In this document: piece after piece, positions 17,016 to 25,646 of the stretch
Layout of the letters: each line of letters starts with the position of its first letter
Position numbering within the stretch: position 1 is the stretch's first letter
From: Pelosinus fermentans DSM 17108
GTDB lineage: Bacteria > Bacillota > Negativicutes > DSM-13327
Length of the DNA stretch: 64,000 bases
Reading direction: 5' to 3'
Assembly: GCF_000271485.2 (NCBI RefSeq)
Contig: NZ_AKVN02000001.1
Span: forward strand, 1,492,001-1,556,000
Notes under the pieces: generated by a model
Seen by the model: the letters and a program-made list of their open reading frames with translations, nothing else
Database searches by the model: none
What the model was told of the DNA's origin: nothing
Position numbers and translations under genes: made by a program

Positions 17016-18266
17016 TTACCATGAAACAGGCAGCATACCAGTAGCTTGCAGTAGTTTTACCCGGCATTTGTGGTAATCATAGAGGGCATTCACATTGCTG
17101 GCTTTAGCCTCGGCCAGTATACTATAGAAATTTAGAACATCCTCATTATTGGCTTTTTCAGATTGGAACTCCGCAATAGCGGTTTCATAATCCTCTGTGG
17201 CTTTACCAAGGAATTGAGCAGTTTCCTTCATTGCAGTATCAGCTTGTTGAAAGTAATAGAACGCTTCTCTGGTTTCTTGAGTGATTTTCTCAATTTTCTG
17301 TTCCAGGCACTCTTGCGCTTTCGCTTCTTCTAAGCTGGCCTGGCGAACTTCTATATTAGCTCGACCAGCATCAAACAAGTTAGTGGATACACTAACAGTG
17401 GTGTACCAATACTGTTCTGGCAGCCACAGGTCACTGGCGACAAAGAGTAAGTAAACATTAGGACGCTTGTTGCTGGCAGCGACTTTTATACCCCATTGAG
17501 CTACGTTCTGTTCTTTGCGGGCTTGCTTTAAATCATTGCGCTGGCGTAATGCGGCCTGGATGGCAAGATCCAAGGTTTCAGGGGCAGACTGTCCCGGTAT
17601 TTCCGACAACGTCAATTCCTGATCTGGCTTAAGCTGGAGAAGGCTTATTAGCTGACTAGTGACTAACTGGCGCTCATTATGTATACGAATGTAATTTTGC
17701 CGGGCTTGTGCCAGTTTCGCTTCAGTTCGCTGTACATTTCTTTTAAAGTCATTTTTCGTAGCATCCTGAAGTTTGATTTGTGTCAAATGCTGGGTCAGGT
17801 TTTCTACAGCCAATTTCGCTAGATCTTCGCGGTTCTTAGCTTGCAATGCATTGTAATAAGCCAGCATTGTACTAGCAGTTACCTGCTGCTTGGTATGTTC
17901 CAGATTATCAGCAGTTCCCTCATAAAACTCTTGTGACTGCATTACCAAGCTTTTGGTTCTACCTCCATCAGACAAAGGAAGTTTGGCTGTCAAGTAGTTG
18001 CCGTATTCCGGCTTAGGTGATTTTTCAATTTGGGTCTGCTCATGGGTCATACTGACGGTAGGCCAATAAGTAGACTTATTTTTCTTGATTTCCAAGGAGG
18101 CTTTGGCCGCATCTAGCTCCGCTATTTTTACTGCATGACTGCGGGTTAGCGCCAAGTGTATGCTCTCAGGAAGGGTGAGGGCAAGAGGGGCGGTATAGCC
18201 CCAGTTTGGTGCGCTCCAGCAAAGAAGAGTGATGCCGGCACAGAAAAAAGTCCGACGAAAGTTCAT
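17016..18266 (-). CDS. TolC-family outer membrane protein
   Basis: A 416-residue outer-membrane efflux protein with signal peptide (MNFRRTFFCAGITLLC...GYTAP). Two tandem OEP repeats of long helices carry the recurrent LPESIHLALTRSHAVKIAELD and LDLAIQAALRQRNDLKQARK pattern. It would form the trimeric exit duct for a tripartite pump, or here for siderophore or other export. No periplasmic adaptor or pump gene is adjacent; it heads the exbB-exbD-tonB operon, 92 bases upstream of exbB. AAGGAGA precedes its ATG. Confidence 0.88.
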   Translation of the reverse strand: MNFRRTFFCAGITLLCWSAPNWGYTAPLALTLPESIHLALTRSHAVKIAELDAAKASLEIKKNKSTYWPTVSMTHEQTQIEKSPKPEYGNYLTAKLPLSDGGRTKSLVMQSQEFYEGTADNLEHTKQQVTASTMLAYYNALQAKNREDLAKLAVENLTQHLTQIKLQDATKNDFKRNVQRTEAKLAQARQNYIRIHNERQLVTSQLISLLQLKPDQELTLSEIPGQSAPETLDLAIQAALRQRNDLKQARKEQNVAQWGIKVAASNKRPNVYLLFVASDLWLPEQYWYTTVSVSTNLFDAGRANIEVRQASLEEAKAQECLEQKIEKITQETREAFYYFQQADTAMKETAQFLGKATEDYETAIAEFQSEKANNEDVLNFYSILAEAKASNVNALYDYHKCRVKLLQATGMLPVSW

Positions 18267-18531
18267 ACATTGCTGTCTCCTTACATTTTAGTATGCCACC
18301 AGTATGGAGGTATGGCATAGCTAGCAGGGGAGCAAATATGCCAAACTATGATTGAATTTAAAAAGATATTCCACATCTGACAAAATGACTAGTGTTCTTT
18401 TCAAAGCACAGTATTAACTCAACTGGAGTGAGCCTATCTGCACTTATCAGCGGTGTATCCGCCGACACGATCGTCTAATTCAACTCCTTTACGTTTTTTA
18501 AAAAATTGGTTAGATTAGCAGGAATGATATT

Positions 18532-18546
18532 TGATATAAATAATCA
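18532..18546 (-). promoter_or_regulatory. Fur-type operator in the leader of the tolC-tonB operon
   Basis: TGATATAAATAATCA is a 7-1-7 Fur-like palindrome inside a longer GAATGAT...ATCATTC inverted repeat. It lies about 80 bases downstream of the promoter at 18627, so repression would act as a roadblock or through a second start. Confidence 0.6.
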
Positions 18547-18626
18547 TTCTCGATACATCTAAATGGCAAATCGTAAGCACGAGTTAAACTGTATTATTTT
18601 ATGATAATTAACTTGTGTTGAAAACC

Positions 18627-18656
18627 ATTATAGCAAGAAGTTTTTATAAATGTCAA
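18627..18656 (-). promoter_or_regulatory. Promoter of the tolC-exbB-exbD-tonB operon
   Basis: The minus strand reads TTGACA, 18 bases, then TATAAT preceded by TTGC. This is the same design as five other promoters in the window. It leaves a 5' leader of about 350 bases before tolC. Confidence 0.75.
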
Positions 18657-19030
18657 TCACTATAGAACTTAATTATCAGAGGTTGAAAAAATAGTTGCAA
18701 TTGCCATAACGTGAGAACCAATCTCATATTTGAAGGTGTTTAAGTAGTAATTATTTTGTTAAAAAGGAGCATTTTTAAATCAATTTGGGTTAGTATATAA
18801 CTTGAAATATTATCCATATACTATGCTTATAACGGTTCGATTATTCCAGTCATCAGTTACAAGTGCACTTTAGTATGTCGATTTGTATTCACTTTGTGAT
18901 CCAAGAGGTATGACGGATTGCTATTCTATTTATATAGAAGCATTTTGCAAATTTAAGTTTCCAGTGATTCGTTTTGGGTGGTTTTACCCAGCTGGGTTGC
19001 GGTAAGTTCATTCTAATGAGCCCTGCCAAG
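18657..19030. other. Gene-free stretch
   Basis: AT-rich sequence between the tonB operon promoter and the end of the Com-fusion gene. No supported ORF, RNA gene or clear terminator is visible. A short CCCAGCTGGG hairpin near 18988-18997, just past the fusion-gene stop, is the only structure noted. Confidence 0.5.
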
Positions 19031-19975
19031 TTATTGATATAATAAATTGGACAGATAGTCAATGGCTTCATCCACCCGGCTGCCGGGGTTAACAGCAAAC
19101 AGGCAATATGGCAATTGGTAGACCCGATTTTCCTGTACAGCTTTTAACTTTCTCCAGCTAGGGTGAAGTGCCAATTCATTGCGAATTTGGTCGCTGACCT
19201 TAGTATCATAGCTGTGAGTAATGAGCAGGATCAGGTCTGGATTGGTCTGGAGCGCAATATCGAGACTGAGGGGAGCATATCCCAGGGGATTGCCACCGCC
19301 TACGCTCTGGACAACATTCTTTGCATTGAGGCGGCAGAGAAGATCGCCGATAAAACTGTTTGGCAGCGCCATATGAAAACTTTCAGCAGATCCCCAGACA
19401 ACGAGGACTTTTGGAGAGGGTTTATTTTTGCTTTTTGCTTGGACCTGCTGCAATTTGCTGTCCAAACGATGAATCACTTGATATGCTTGCCGCGAATGAT
19501 CTGTCAATTCACCATAAAAGCGCAGGGTTTGGCTAATCTGCTGGTAATTATTCAATCTTTGAAGGTATACTAAAATACCTGCTTTTTCTAATGAGGTGAG
19601 GATTGGCTGACGCAAATGAATATCAGTAGTCAAAACTAAGTCAGGTTTCAAAGCGATAATTTGATCAAGGTTGGGAGTTGGTGTCTCGCCAACAGATGGC
19701 ACATCTTTAATTTTTTCCATCAGATCCGATGACAGAGCCATAGTACTGGGGCGACCGACTAATTCCCCGCCAACGGCATAATATAAATCAACATTAGAAG
19801 CGTTAAGAGCGATAAGCCGCAGCGATCTGCCCTTTCTAATTGTTTGTATTAAACTGCATTTTGGACACTGAATTTCAATATACTTTACCTGTCCTTTGAA
19901 TAGCAGCCTGTTGCATTTCGAACAACGGCATTCATTTGAACCAGTGTTATTTATCATGTTATGATGTAGTTTCAT
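19031..19975 (-). CDS. Com-type zinc ribbon fused to a heme/iron-siderophore binding-protein domain
   Basis: A 314-residue protein without a signal peptide. Residues about 15-47 form a Com-like zinc ribbon: CRCSKCNRLLFKG then IEIQCPKCSLIQTIRKG, i.e. two CxxC knuckles. From about residue 52 (RLIALNASNVDLYYAVGGEL) it becomes a type III periplasmic binding-protein domain, paralogous to the lipoprotein-like one at 20837 (VIVLNASNLELFYAVGGK). It aligns through the ending LFAVNPGSRVDEA, but lacks that paralogue's signal peptide and first ~50 mature residues. It should therefore be cytoplasmic. A nucleic-acid-binding heme or iron sensor is one inference; a non-functional recombinant is the alternative. 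Its leader carries conserved hairpin A. GGAGGAA precedes the ATG. Confidence 0.8.
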   Translation of the reverse strand: MKLHHNMINNTGSNECRCSKCNRLLFKGQVKYIEIQCPKCSLIQTIRKGRSLRLIALNASNVDLYYAVGGELVGRPSTMALSSDLMEKIKDVPSVGETPTPNLDQIIALKPDLVLTTDIHLRQPILTSLEKAGILVYLQRLNNYQQISQTLRFYGELTDHSRQAYQVIHRLDSKLQQVQAKSKNKPSPKVLVVWGSAESFHMALPNSFIGDLLCRLNAKNVVQSVGGGNPLGYAPLSLDIALQTNPDLILLITHSYDTKVSDQIRNELALHPSWRKLKAVQENRVYQLPYCLFAVNPGSRVDEAIDYLSNLLYQ

Positions 19976-20010
19976 GATATTCCTCCATTAGCAGCAATTA
20001 ATATATAAAT

Positions 20011-20059
20011 AAAAAACTCCGTGCGAAATACGATTTCATCACGGAGCTCTGGGCTCTCT
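20011..20059 (-). promoter_or_regulatory. Conserved heme-locus leader element A (AGAGAGCC + hairpin)
   Basis: On the minus strand AGAGAGCC is followed by CA and a hairpin GAGCTCCGTG...CACGGAGTTTTTT with an inner GAAAT/ATTTC stem. It lies in the 5' leader of the Com-fusion gene, which starts 35 bases beyond, and looks like an attenuator-type terminator. Elements B (20653) and C (25647) share the AGAGAGCC word and stem. Confidence 0.7.
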
Positions 20060-20063
20060 TTGC

Positions 20064-20125
20064 TTACATTCATTTTCTATAATGATTATTGTTCTCATTA
20101 TAGAAAATGAATGTAATTTTGTCAA
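20064..20125 (-). promoter_or_regulatory. Promoter of the Com-fusion gene inside a perfect 22-bp inverted repeat
   Basis: The minus strand has TTGACA (20120-20125), 17 bases, TATAAT (20097-20102): a perfect consensus promoter. The -10 and start region lie in a perfect 22-base inverted repeat (20064-20085 against 20095-20116, nine-base loop). Its centre ATAATGA...TAATCATTAT resembles a Fur site. Confidence 0.8.
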
Positions 20126-20189
20126 GAATCACTTGTGCAGAAGTGAAGGGCAGGGTGATTGCCCCAATATATATTTTTATAAAAATAAA

Positions 20190-20218
20190 TTGACTTTGAT
20201 AATGATTATCAATATACT
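20190..20218 (+). promoter_or_regulatory. Fur-controlled promoter P1 (com gene)
   Basis: TTGACT, exactly 17 bases, TATACT. The 17-base spacer is itself the perfect palindrome TTGATAATGATTATCAA, a near-ideal Fur box. Divergent to the Com-fusion promoter. Confidence 0.85.
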
Positions 20219-20319
20219 AAATAGTAAAGGTAAATCCTTCCTTCTCCTGCTATAGGGGAAAATGAATGCCGCAACTTACAGAAGTTGATTTTAAGATCGT
20301 ATAATTTGGAGTGATGTAC

Positions 20320-20508
20320 ATGGAGATAAAGGATAAAGACTTGCGATATGCGAAACCAAAGTGGCCGGAAGTACGCTGTGGTCAATGTAATCGCTTATTA
20401 TTTCGTGGAATCGTTGAAGATATGGAGATTAAATGCTCACGATGCGGCACAATTCAGTGTATAGGTGGTTGTAAACAAGAAACCAGAATGAACGTTTGCA
20501 GCAGGTAA
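20320..20508 (+). CDS. Com-like zinc ribbon protein
   Basis: A 62-residue protein with the Com zinc ribbon: VRCGQCNRLLFRG then MEIKCSRCGTIQ (about residues 20-50), two CxxC pairs expected to bind one zinc. The phage Mu founder Com binds a hairpin in mom mRNA and switches on translation; cellular Com-like genes are annotated as DNA-binding regulators without direct proof. GGAG at 20308 is well spaced for the ATG at 20320. Transcribed from Fur-type promoter P1 directly upstream of the heme operon, so a regulator of that operon is a reasonable inference. Confidence 0.8.
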   Translation: MEIKDKDLRYAKPKWPEVRCGQCNRLLFRGIVEDMEIKCSRCGTIQCIGGCKQETRMNVCSR

Positions 20509-20551
20509 GCTGGAGTTGATGAGAACATTGTTATATTCTTAAAAAAAGATA

Positions 20552-20580
20552 TTGACTTTGATAATTATTATCAATATACT
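20552..20580 (+). promoter_or_regulatory. Fur-controlled promoter P2 of the heme operon
   Basis: TTGACT, 17-base spacer, TATACT, with the spacer TTGATAATTATTATCAA again a full Fur palindrome. It is a near copy of P1, located after the com gene, and drives a leader of about 250 bases before hmuT. Confidence 0.85.
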
Positions 20581-20652
20581 ATAGAACAATAATAGCATTT
20601 GGTGGTTCTGTACGAAACAACACAATACAAATGGTTAGCAAGATAACCGATT

Positions 20653-20704
20653 AGAGAGCCAAGAGCTCCGTGCCAGTAGTAATACGCACGGAGCTTTCAT
20701 TTAT
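20653..20704 (+). promoter_or_regulatory. Conserved heme-locus leader element B
   Basis: AGAGAGCC, AA, then GAGCTCCGTGC pairing perfectly with GCACGGAGCT, followed by TTTCATTTATTTT. It lies between P2 and hmuT. Past the hairpin, a GAGGTG site precedes a possible eight-codon peptide starting at the GTG near 20758 (MIYNVWHK); its reality is uncertain. Confidence 0.7.
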
Positions 20705-20836
20705 TTTAAAAATAACAGCAGCTGAATTCACAGTTGCTTATTAAATGAGGTGATGCAGTGATTTATAACGTATGGCATAAATAGACCCGGGATAGTAAGA
20801 GCCATGCTCGTGAAAATAAAGAAGTGAGGTGTAAAT

Positions 20837-21802
20837 ATGAATAGAATGACTGGAGGAATAATCGTTTTATTATTGGCTGTCAGTGGTTTTTTCTTGTTTA
20901 GAGGGCAGTCAGAACCGGTGGTAAATCAGTTATCAGCCCGGTATGGTGTAACTGACAGTGCTGGCAGACAGGTGGAAATCCCCCGACAGCCCCAGCGGGT
21001 GATTGTTTTAAATGCTTCGAATCTGGAACTATTTTATGCAGTCGGCGGGAAAGTAGTTGGACGTCCCACTACAGAGGCTTTGCCACAGGCTGTTAAGGAT
21101 GCTGTCCAGCAGGTTCCGACTGTTGGCATTACGCCTAATCCTAATATTGAGCAGATTATAGCGCTGAAGCCTGATTTAATTTTAGGAGTTAACATGCCGT
21201 TTCATCATAATTTGATTCCAGTATTAGATAAAGCGGGAATTCCCATTCTCCTGCAATCCCTTGAAAACTATCAGCAAATTATCGATACACTGCGTTTTTA
21301 TGGTGATCTAACAGGAAAACCGGATCAGGCAGACGCACAAATCAACCAGATTCAGTCACGCTACGAAGAGATAATGAATCATAATAAAGATCGTGTGGCT
21401 CCTACAGTAGTTGTTGTATGGGGATCGCCGGAAAGCTTTAATATGGCAACATCCCGCAGCTTTAGCGGCGATTTGCTGAAACGTCTGGGAGCGGTTAATA
21501 TTGCTGATCAGGGAGATGACGGTGGTGGGCAAATGGGCTATGTACCATTAAGCATGGAATATGTTGCAAAGCAAAATCCGGATATGGTTTTTTTGATTAC
21601 CCATAGTTCTGATGAAAAAATCAATGAGAAGTTTCGCAATGAATTGACTAATCATCCTGCATGGCGGGGGCTAAAGGCCGTCAAATCCAATCAAGTTCAT
21701 CAGTTGCCCTATCGTTTATTTGCTGTAAATCCTGGTACGCAGGTGGGTGAGGCCTTGACTGTTTTAGCTGGGTTTTTATATCCGGAGGTGGCGAAGCAAT
21801 GA
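20837..21802 (+). CDS. hmuT: Heme/iron ABC transporter substrate-binding protein
   Basis: Periplasmic (possibly membrane-anchored) binding protein of the BtuF/FhuD/HmuT class, 321 residues. A hydrophobic N-terminal segment MTGGIIVLLLAVSGFFLF has no lipobox cysteine. The mature part begins with VTDSAGRQVEIP and continues through VIVLNASNLELF, IIALKPDLILG and VVVVWGSPESF to LFAVNPGTQVGEAL. Heme is inferred as ligand because hutW and a flavodoxin lie in the same operon. GTGAGGTG precedes the ATG. It overlaps the permease gene by four bases (ATGA). Confidence 0.88.
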   Translation: MNRMTGGIIVLLLAVSGFFLFRGQSEPVVNQLSARYGVTDSAGRQVEIPRQPQRVIVLNASNLELFYAVGGKVVGRPTTEALPQAVKDAVQQVPTVGITPNPNIEQIIALKPDLILGVNMPFHHNLIPVLDKAGIPILLQSLENYQQIIDTLRFYGDLTGKPDQADAQINQIQSRYEEIMNHNKDRVAPTVVVVWGSPESFNMATSRSFSGDLLKRLGAVNIADQGDDGGGQMGYVPLSMEYVAKQNPDMVFLITHSSDEKINEKFRNELTNHPAWRGLKAVKSNQVHQLPYRLFAVNPGTQVGEALTVLAGFLYPEVAKQ

Positions 21803-22803
21803 GAGAAGTTGCAATCGACCCTCGTGGGACTTGGCGAACGGGGATCAGTATAATCGGACTGGTTGCGCTGGTGGCCGCCTTATTTTGGGGGATCAGAGTG
21901 GGAACTGTACCTTTTAGTGCTTATGATATCTGGAATGTATTTATTGCTCCGGCCAGCAATGAAGCTTATCAAATTATCTATAATATCAGGGTACCCCGGG
22001 TATTGGTTGGTGCGTTAACCGGGATCAATTTAGCTTTGGCCGGCTGCATCCTGCAAGGGGTGCTGCGCAATCCTTTAGCCGACCCTGGAATTATTGGAGT
22101 ATCCGCGGGAGCTGGTCTGGCAGCTATGTCTGTAATGATTTTATGGCCTGGGCTTATGGCATTGGTGCCGGCGGCTGCTTTTGTTGGAGCGCTGCTGGCT
22201 GCTGGAATCGTGTTTTTATTGTCCTGGGATCGGGGGATACAGCCTCTTAGGCTGATCTTAGCCGGTGTGGCCCTGGCTGCCTTCTTTGGCGGCGGCATGA
22301 GTGCTCTTATGGTCTTTCACTCCGATAAAGTGCAGGGGACGGTCAACTGGATGGCTGGGGGATTTCAGGGGCGCAGCTGGAATCATGTGCAGATGATTCT
22401 GCCTTACAGCTTGATCGGAGTTTTAGGGACTATGCTTTCTTACCGTCATTTAAATGCATTGCAGTTAGGTGATGAAGTTGCCAAAGGTTTGGGAATCAGA
22501 GTGGAAAAAGCACGATTTTTCCTGGTTGTTTTGGCAGCCTTGCTGGCAGCTTCGGCAGTCAGCGTGGCAGGTCTCTTAGGCTTTGTTGGACTTATCATCC
22601 CTCATATTGCCCGCATGTTGGTCGGTTCGGATTTTGAGTATCTGATGCCCTGTGCAGCCGTACTGGGAGCTACGATTGTAGTGGCTGCGGATACCGTCGC
22701 CCGTACCATATTCAGTCCGGTGGAAGTACCAGTAGGAATTTTTATGGCTTTTTTAGGAGCTCCGTTCTTTATTTATTTACTGCGAAAGGGGATGCGGCGA
22801 TGA
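21799..22803 (+). CDS. hmuU: Heme/iron ABC transporter permease (FecCD family)
   Basis: A 334-residue polytopic inner-membrane protein with about ten helices. FecCD signatures include IRVPRVLVGALTGINLALAG, QGVLRNPLADPGIIGVSAGA and GFVGLIIPHIARMLVG near the C-terminus (coupling-helix region). It takes heme or chelated iron from HmuT and works with the next gene's ATPase. Overlaps both neighbours by ATGA junctions, so translation is coupled. Confidence 0.93.
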   Translation: MREVAIDPRGTWRTGISIIGLVALVAALFWGIRVGTVPFSAYDIWNVFIAPASNEAYQIIYNIRVPRVLVGALTGINLALAGCILQGVLRNPLADPGIIGVSAGAGLAAMSVMILWPGLMALVPAAAFVGALLAAGIVFLLSWDRGIQPLRLILAGVALAAFFGGGMSALMVFHSDKVQGTVNWMAGGFQGRSWNHVQMILPYSLIGVLGTMLSYRHLNALQLGDEVAKGLGIRVEKARFFLVVLAALLAASAVSVAGLLGFVGLIIPHIARMLVGSDFEYLMPCAAVLGATIVVAADTVARTIFSPVEVPVGIFMAFLGAPFFIYLLRKGMRR

Positions 22804-23606
22804 GTCATACCATTGAAGCCCAGTCTATTAAACTTGGCTATGGCAGCAAGGTAATCATTCCAGAAATGGATATTGTAATCGATAAACCGGAAATCATCTC
22901 AATTATTGGACCAAACGGATCAGGAAAATCCACCTTATTGAAAGCATTAAGCCGAATATTGAGTCCTTTGGCTGGCTGCGTATTGCTGGATGGCAAGGAT
23001 ATTCATCAATTGCAACCGGTACAGGTAGCTAAAATCATGGCGATACTGCCTCAGACAGTACATGCGCCAGGAGACATGACAGTTTATGATCTGGTGGCTT
23101 ATGGTCGTATGCCTTATAAAAAAATGTTTGAAAAATTGGACAGTAATGATCAAGAGTGTATGGCAGCGGTACTGGAAGCCACTGGTATCCGGCAAATGCT
23201 GCACCGGCGGCTGGACAGTTTGTCGGGAGGGGAAAGGCAGCGGGCTTGGCTGGCTATGGCCCTGGCCCAGGAGCCTCGCTTGCTTTTATTAGATGAACCG
23301 ACAACCTATCTGGATATTCATCACCAACTGGAATTAATGAAGCTGGTTCGCAAACTGCATCAGGATATGCAGATTACCGTTATTATGGTTCTGCATGATT
23401 TAAACCATGCAGCTCGCTTTAGCCAGCGTATGATTGCGGTCAAAGACGGTCTGCTATTTGCGGATGGGCCAGTGGAAGAAGTATTTACTGTAGAAAATTT
23501 ACGGGCTTTATACGGAGTCGAAACAACGATTATGACGATTGAGCAAGGAGGGAGTTCGCATCTTGTCTGTTTTCCTCATGACAGCTGCCTGAAGCAGAAG
23601 GCATGA
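22800..23606 (+). CDS. hmuV: Heme/iron ABC transporter ATP-binding protein
   Basis: A 268-residue FepC/HmuV-type ATPase. Walker A is GPNGSGKST near 38, the signature is LSGGERQRAWL near 140, Walker B is LLLLDEPTTYLD near 160, and the H-loop histidine is in MVLHDLNHAARF. It powers the HmuU permease. The C-terminal ~30 residues (after YGVETTI) carry two cysteines in CFPHDSC, slightly unusual for the family. Confidence 0.95.
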   Translation: MSHTIEAQSIKLGYGSKVIIPEMDIVIDKPEIISIIGPNGSGKSTLLKALSRILSPLAGCVLLDGKDIHQLQPVQVAKIMAILPQTVHAPGDMTVYDLVAYGRMPYKKMFEKLDSNDQECMAAVLEATGIRQMLHRRLDSLSGGERQRAWLAMALAQEPRLLLLDEPTTYLDIHHQLELMKLVRKLHQDMQITVIMVLHDLNHAARFSQRMIAVKDGLLFADGPVEEVFTVENLRALYGVETTIMTIEQGGSSHLVCFPHDSCLKQKA

Positions 23607-23678
23607 TTATGCACTGACTGTATATGAATAATAGCACAGTTGTAAAATAGGATTTTTAAAAAATAGGGAGGTTTTTCT

Positions 23679-24227
23679 ATGCAAACGTTAGTTGTTTATT
23701 CCAGTCTTACGGGCAATACCAAAAAAGTGGCAGAAGCGATCTATGAAGTTTTTGGTGAAAAGGCCGCCTTGTTTCCAGTTGAAATGGCACCCGCGCCGAC
23801 AGACTATGATTTTGTGATAGTCGGCTTTTGGGTTGATAAAGGAACAGCCGATAAGAAGGCCCAGGAGTATCTCAAGACCATTCAGGATAAACCAGTTGCT
23901 TTATTTGCTACATTAGGGGCCTATCCTGATTCAGAGCATGCTGCCAGCAGTCTCAAAAATGCAGCTGCATTCCTGGATGCCAGCAATCAATTGGTGGGAA
24001 CTTTTATATGCCAGGGGAAAATAGATCCGAAGCTAATTGAACAATTTAAAAACATGCCGGGAAATCATCCTCATGCTGCTACCCCAGAACGGATGGAACG
24101 CTATAAGAAAGCTGCCAGCCATCCTGATGCCAGCGATCTAGAGGCAGCTCAGGCTATTTTTGCAGATATAAAAAATAGCTTGAATCGAGTTGCAGGGCAG
24201 GAAAAAGGTGAGGTGACTGCCTCTTGA
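23679..24227 (+). CDS. Flavodoxin family protein (HmuF-like)
   Basis: A 182-residue flavodoxin with the FMN phosphate loop YSSLTGNTKKVAEAI at residues 7-21 and FVIVGFWVDKGTAD near 48-61. It is immediately upstream of, and overlaps, the HutW-type radical-SAM gene. In Fusobacterium the homologous flavodoxin HmuF supports the heme-degrading enzyme HmuW, so electron supply to HutW is the likely role. Strong GGGAGG ribosome site. Confidence 0.88.
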   Translation: MQTLVVYSSLTGNTKKVAEAIYEVFGEKAALFPVEMAPAPTDYDFVIVGFWVDKGTADKKAQEYLKTIQDKPVALFATLGAYPDSEHAASSLKNAAAFLDASNQLVGTFICQGKIDPKLIEQFKNMPGNHPHAATPERMERYKKAASHPDASDLEAAQAIFADIKNSLNRVAGQEKGEVTAS

Positions 24228-25630
24228 GGGGAAGTAGACTAAAGCAAATTCTGGCAAACATGAGCCCAGAGCAATATGCCTTGACCGTTGGCACAGCAGC
24301 CGAAGAGTCGCTGGTAGAAGCCTTTGTAAAACGCCGGGTCGTTCATGCCGGCGTCAGAGGAAAACCGATCATGCCGGTAGAATGGCAGGCGACATGGCAG
24401 TCTTTACTGGAGCAAAAGCCAGAACCAGAGCAACGTGTAGCATATATCCATATTCCCTTTTGCCGGCATCGTTGTCTATATTGCGGTTTTTTTCAAAACT
24501 ATTCAGCGGCAGAGCTGGAAGCCGTTTATATTGATCATTTAATTAAAGAACTGCAGATGAGCAGAGATAGTCCTTATTTGTCCAGTAGACCGGTTAATGC
24601 CGTATTTATCGGCGGTGGGACTCCCAGTACTCTGGCACCTCAGCAGGTTGCCAGGCTGCTGGATGCTATCCGGGACTGTTTGCCCCTAGCCAATGATTAT
24701 GAATTAACACTAGAAGGGAGGGTTAACGACTTAGTTCCAGATAAAATGGAAGCTTGGCTGGATCATGGGGTAAATCGCGTATCTATCGGTGTTCAGTCCT
24801 TCAATCCAGAAGTACGGCGAGGGGTTGGCCGGCTGGATGATACGCAGACGATTCTTAAGAGGCTGGAACTGCTAACCAGTTATAATCAGGCTGCCGTTAT
24901 TATTGATTTGATTTATGGTCTGCCGAACCAGACTAACCAGGTTTGGGCCAATGATATCAACCTATTGAAAACGGCAGCCATTGATGGAATGGATTTATAT
25001 CAGTTAAACATTTATGAAGACAGTGCCTTGCAGCAGGCCATCAATTCCGGTAAGCTGCCGCCGGCAGCTACAACGGCCCAGCAGGCTCGAATGTTTGCTG
25101 CGGCCGAAGCGGAACTGTCAGCCCATGTATTTTCACGGCTCAGTATTTGCCACTGGAGGAAGACCAATCGCGAGCGAAGTATATACAATACCCTCACGAA
25201 GGCTGGTCACAGTGTAATTCCCTTTGGCGCCGGTGCCGGCGGTAATATTGGCGGTGTGGCTATGTTTTTAAATCGGGATGTCGGTAACTATATTAAAAGT
25301 ATTGAGCAAGGTCATAAACCAGTTGCTGGCATGCTGCTGCAGCCAGCCGACAGTGGTTTGCACAATATGGTTATTGGACAACTCGAGCGCGGCTATTTAC
25401 AACTTAGTGCCTTAGCAGCCTGCTATGGACCTGCTGTTTTGGAATTAGAATCATTACTGGAGATTTGGCAAGGGCGTGGGCTTCTTGAATTTGGTCCATC
25501 AGTAGCTCGACTGACGGTAGCTGGTCAGTTTTGGTATATGAATATCGCCCAGTCAGTATTAGAATGCTTGCATGCTCTGCTAGATGGTGAACATTCGGTG
25601 GAAGTGCAGCCTATAGCGGCCCAAGGCTAG
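24224..25630 (+). CDS. hutW: HutW/ChuW-type radical SAM heme-degradation enzyme
   Basis: A 468-residue radical SAM protein of the anaerobic heme-utilisation branch (ChuW/HutW/HmuW), which opens the porphyrin without O2 by a SAM-dependent methyl transfer and frees iron. The cluster motif CRHRCLYC is near residues 84-91 and is preceded by VAYIHIPF. GGGTPSTL and SIGVQSF are typical of the HemN-like core. The start is TTG overlapping the flavodoxin stop (TTGA), with AGGTGAGGTG upstream; the next Met (MSPEQYAL) is possible. The neighbours (heme ABC, flavodoxin, receptor) support the call. Confidence 0.9.
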   Translation: MRGSRLKQILANMSPEQYALTVGTAAEESLVEAFVKRRVVHAGVRGKPIMPVEWQATWQSLLEQKPEPEQRVAYIHIPFCRHRCLYCGFFQNYSAAELEAVYIDHLIKELQMSRDSPYLSSRPVNAVFIGGGTPSTLAPQQVARLLDAIRDCLPLANDYELTLEGRVNDLVPDKMEAWLDHGVNRVSIGVQSFNPEVRRGVGRLDDTQTILKRLELLTSYNQAAVIIDLIYGLPNQTNQVWANDINLLKTAAIDGMDLYQLNIYEDSALQQAINSGKLPPAATTAQQARMFAAAEAELSAHVFSRLSICHWRKTNRERSIYNTLTKAGHSVIPFGAGAGGNIGGVAMFLNRDVGNYIKSIEQGHKPVAGMLLQPADSGLHNMVIGQLERGYLQLSALAACYGPAVLELESLLEIWQGRGLLEFGPSVARLTVAGQFWYMNIAQSVLECLHALLDGEHSVEVQPIAAQG

Positions 25631-25646
25631 TTGCCGGGTCCTTTTT

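Noticed and set aside
18889-19098. Minus-strand ORF of 69 codons
   Set aside because: Overlaps the end of the Com-fusion gene in another frame; no ribosome site or recognisable motif.
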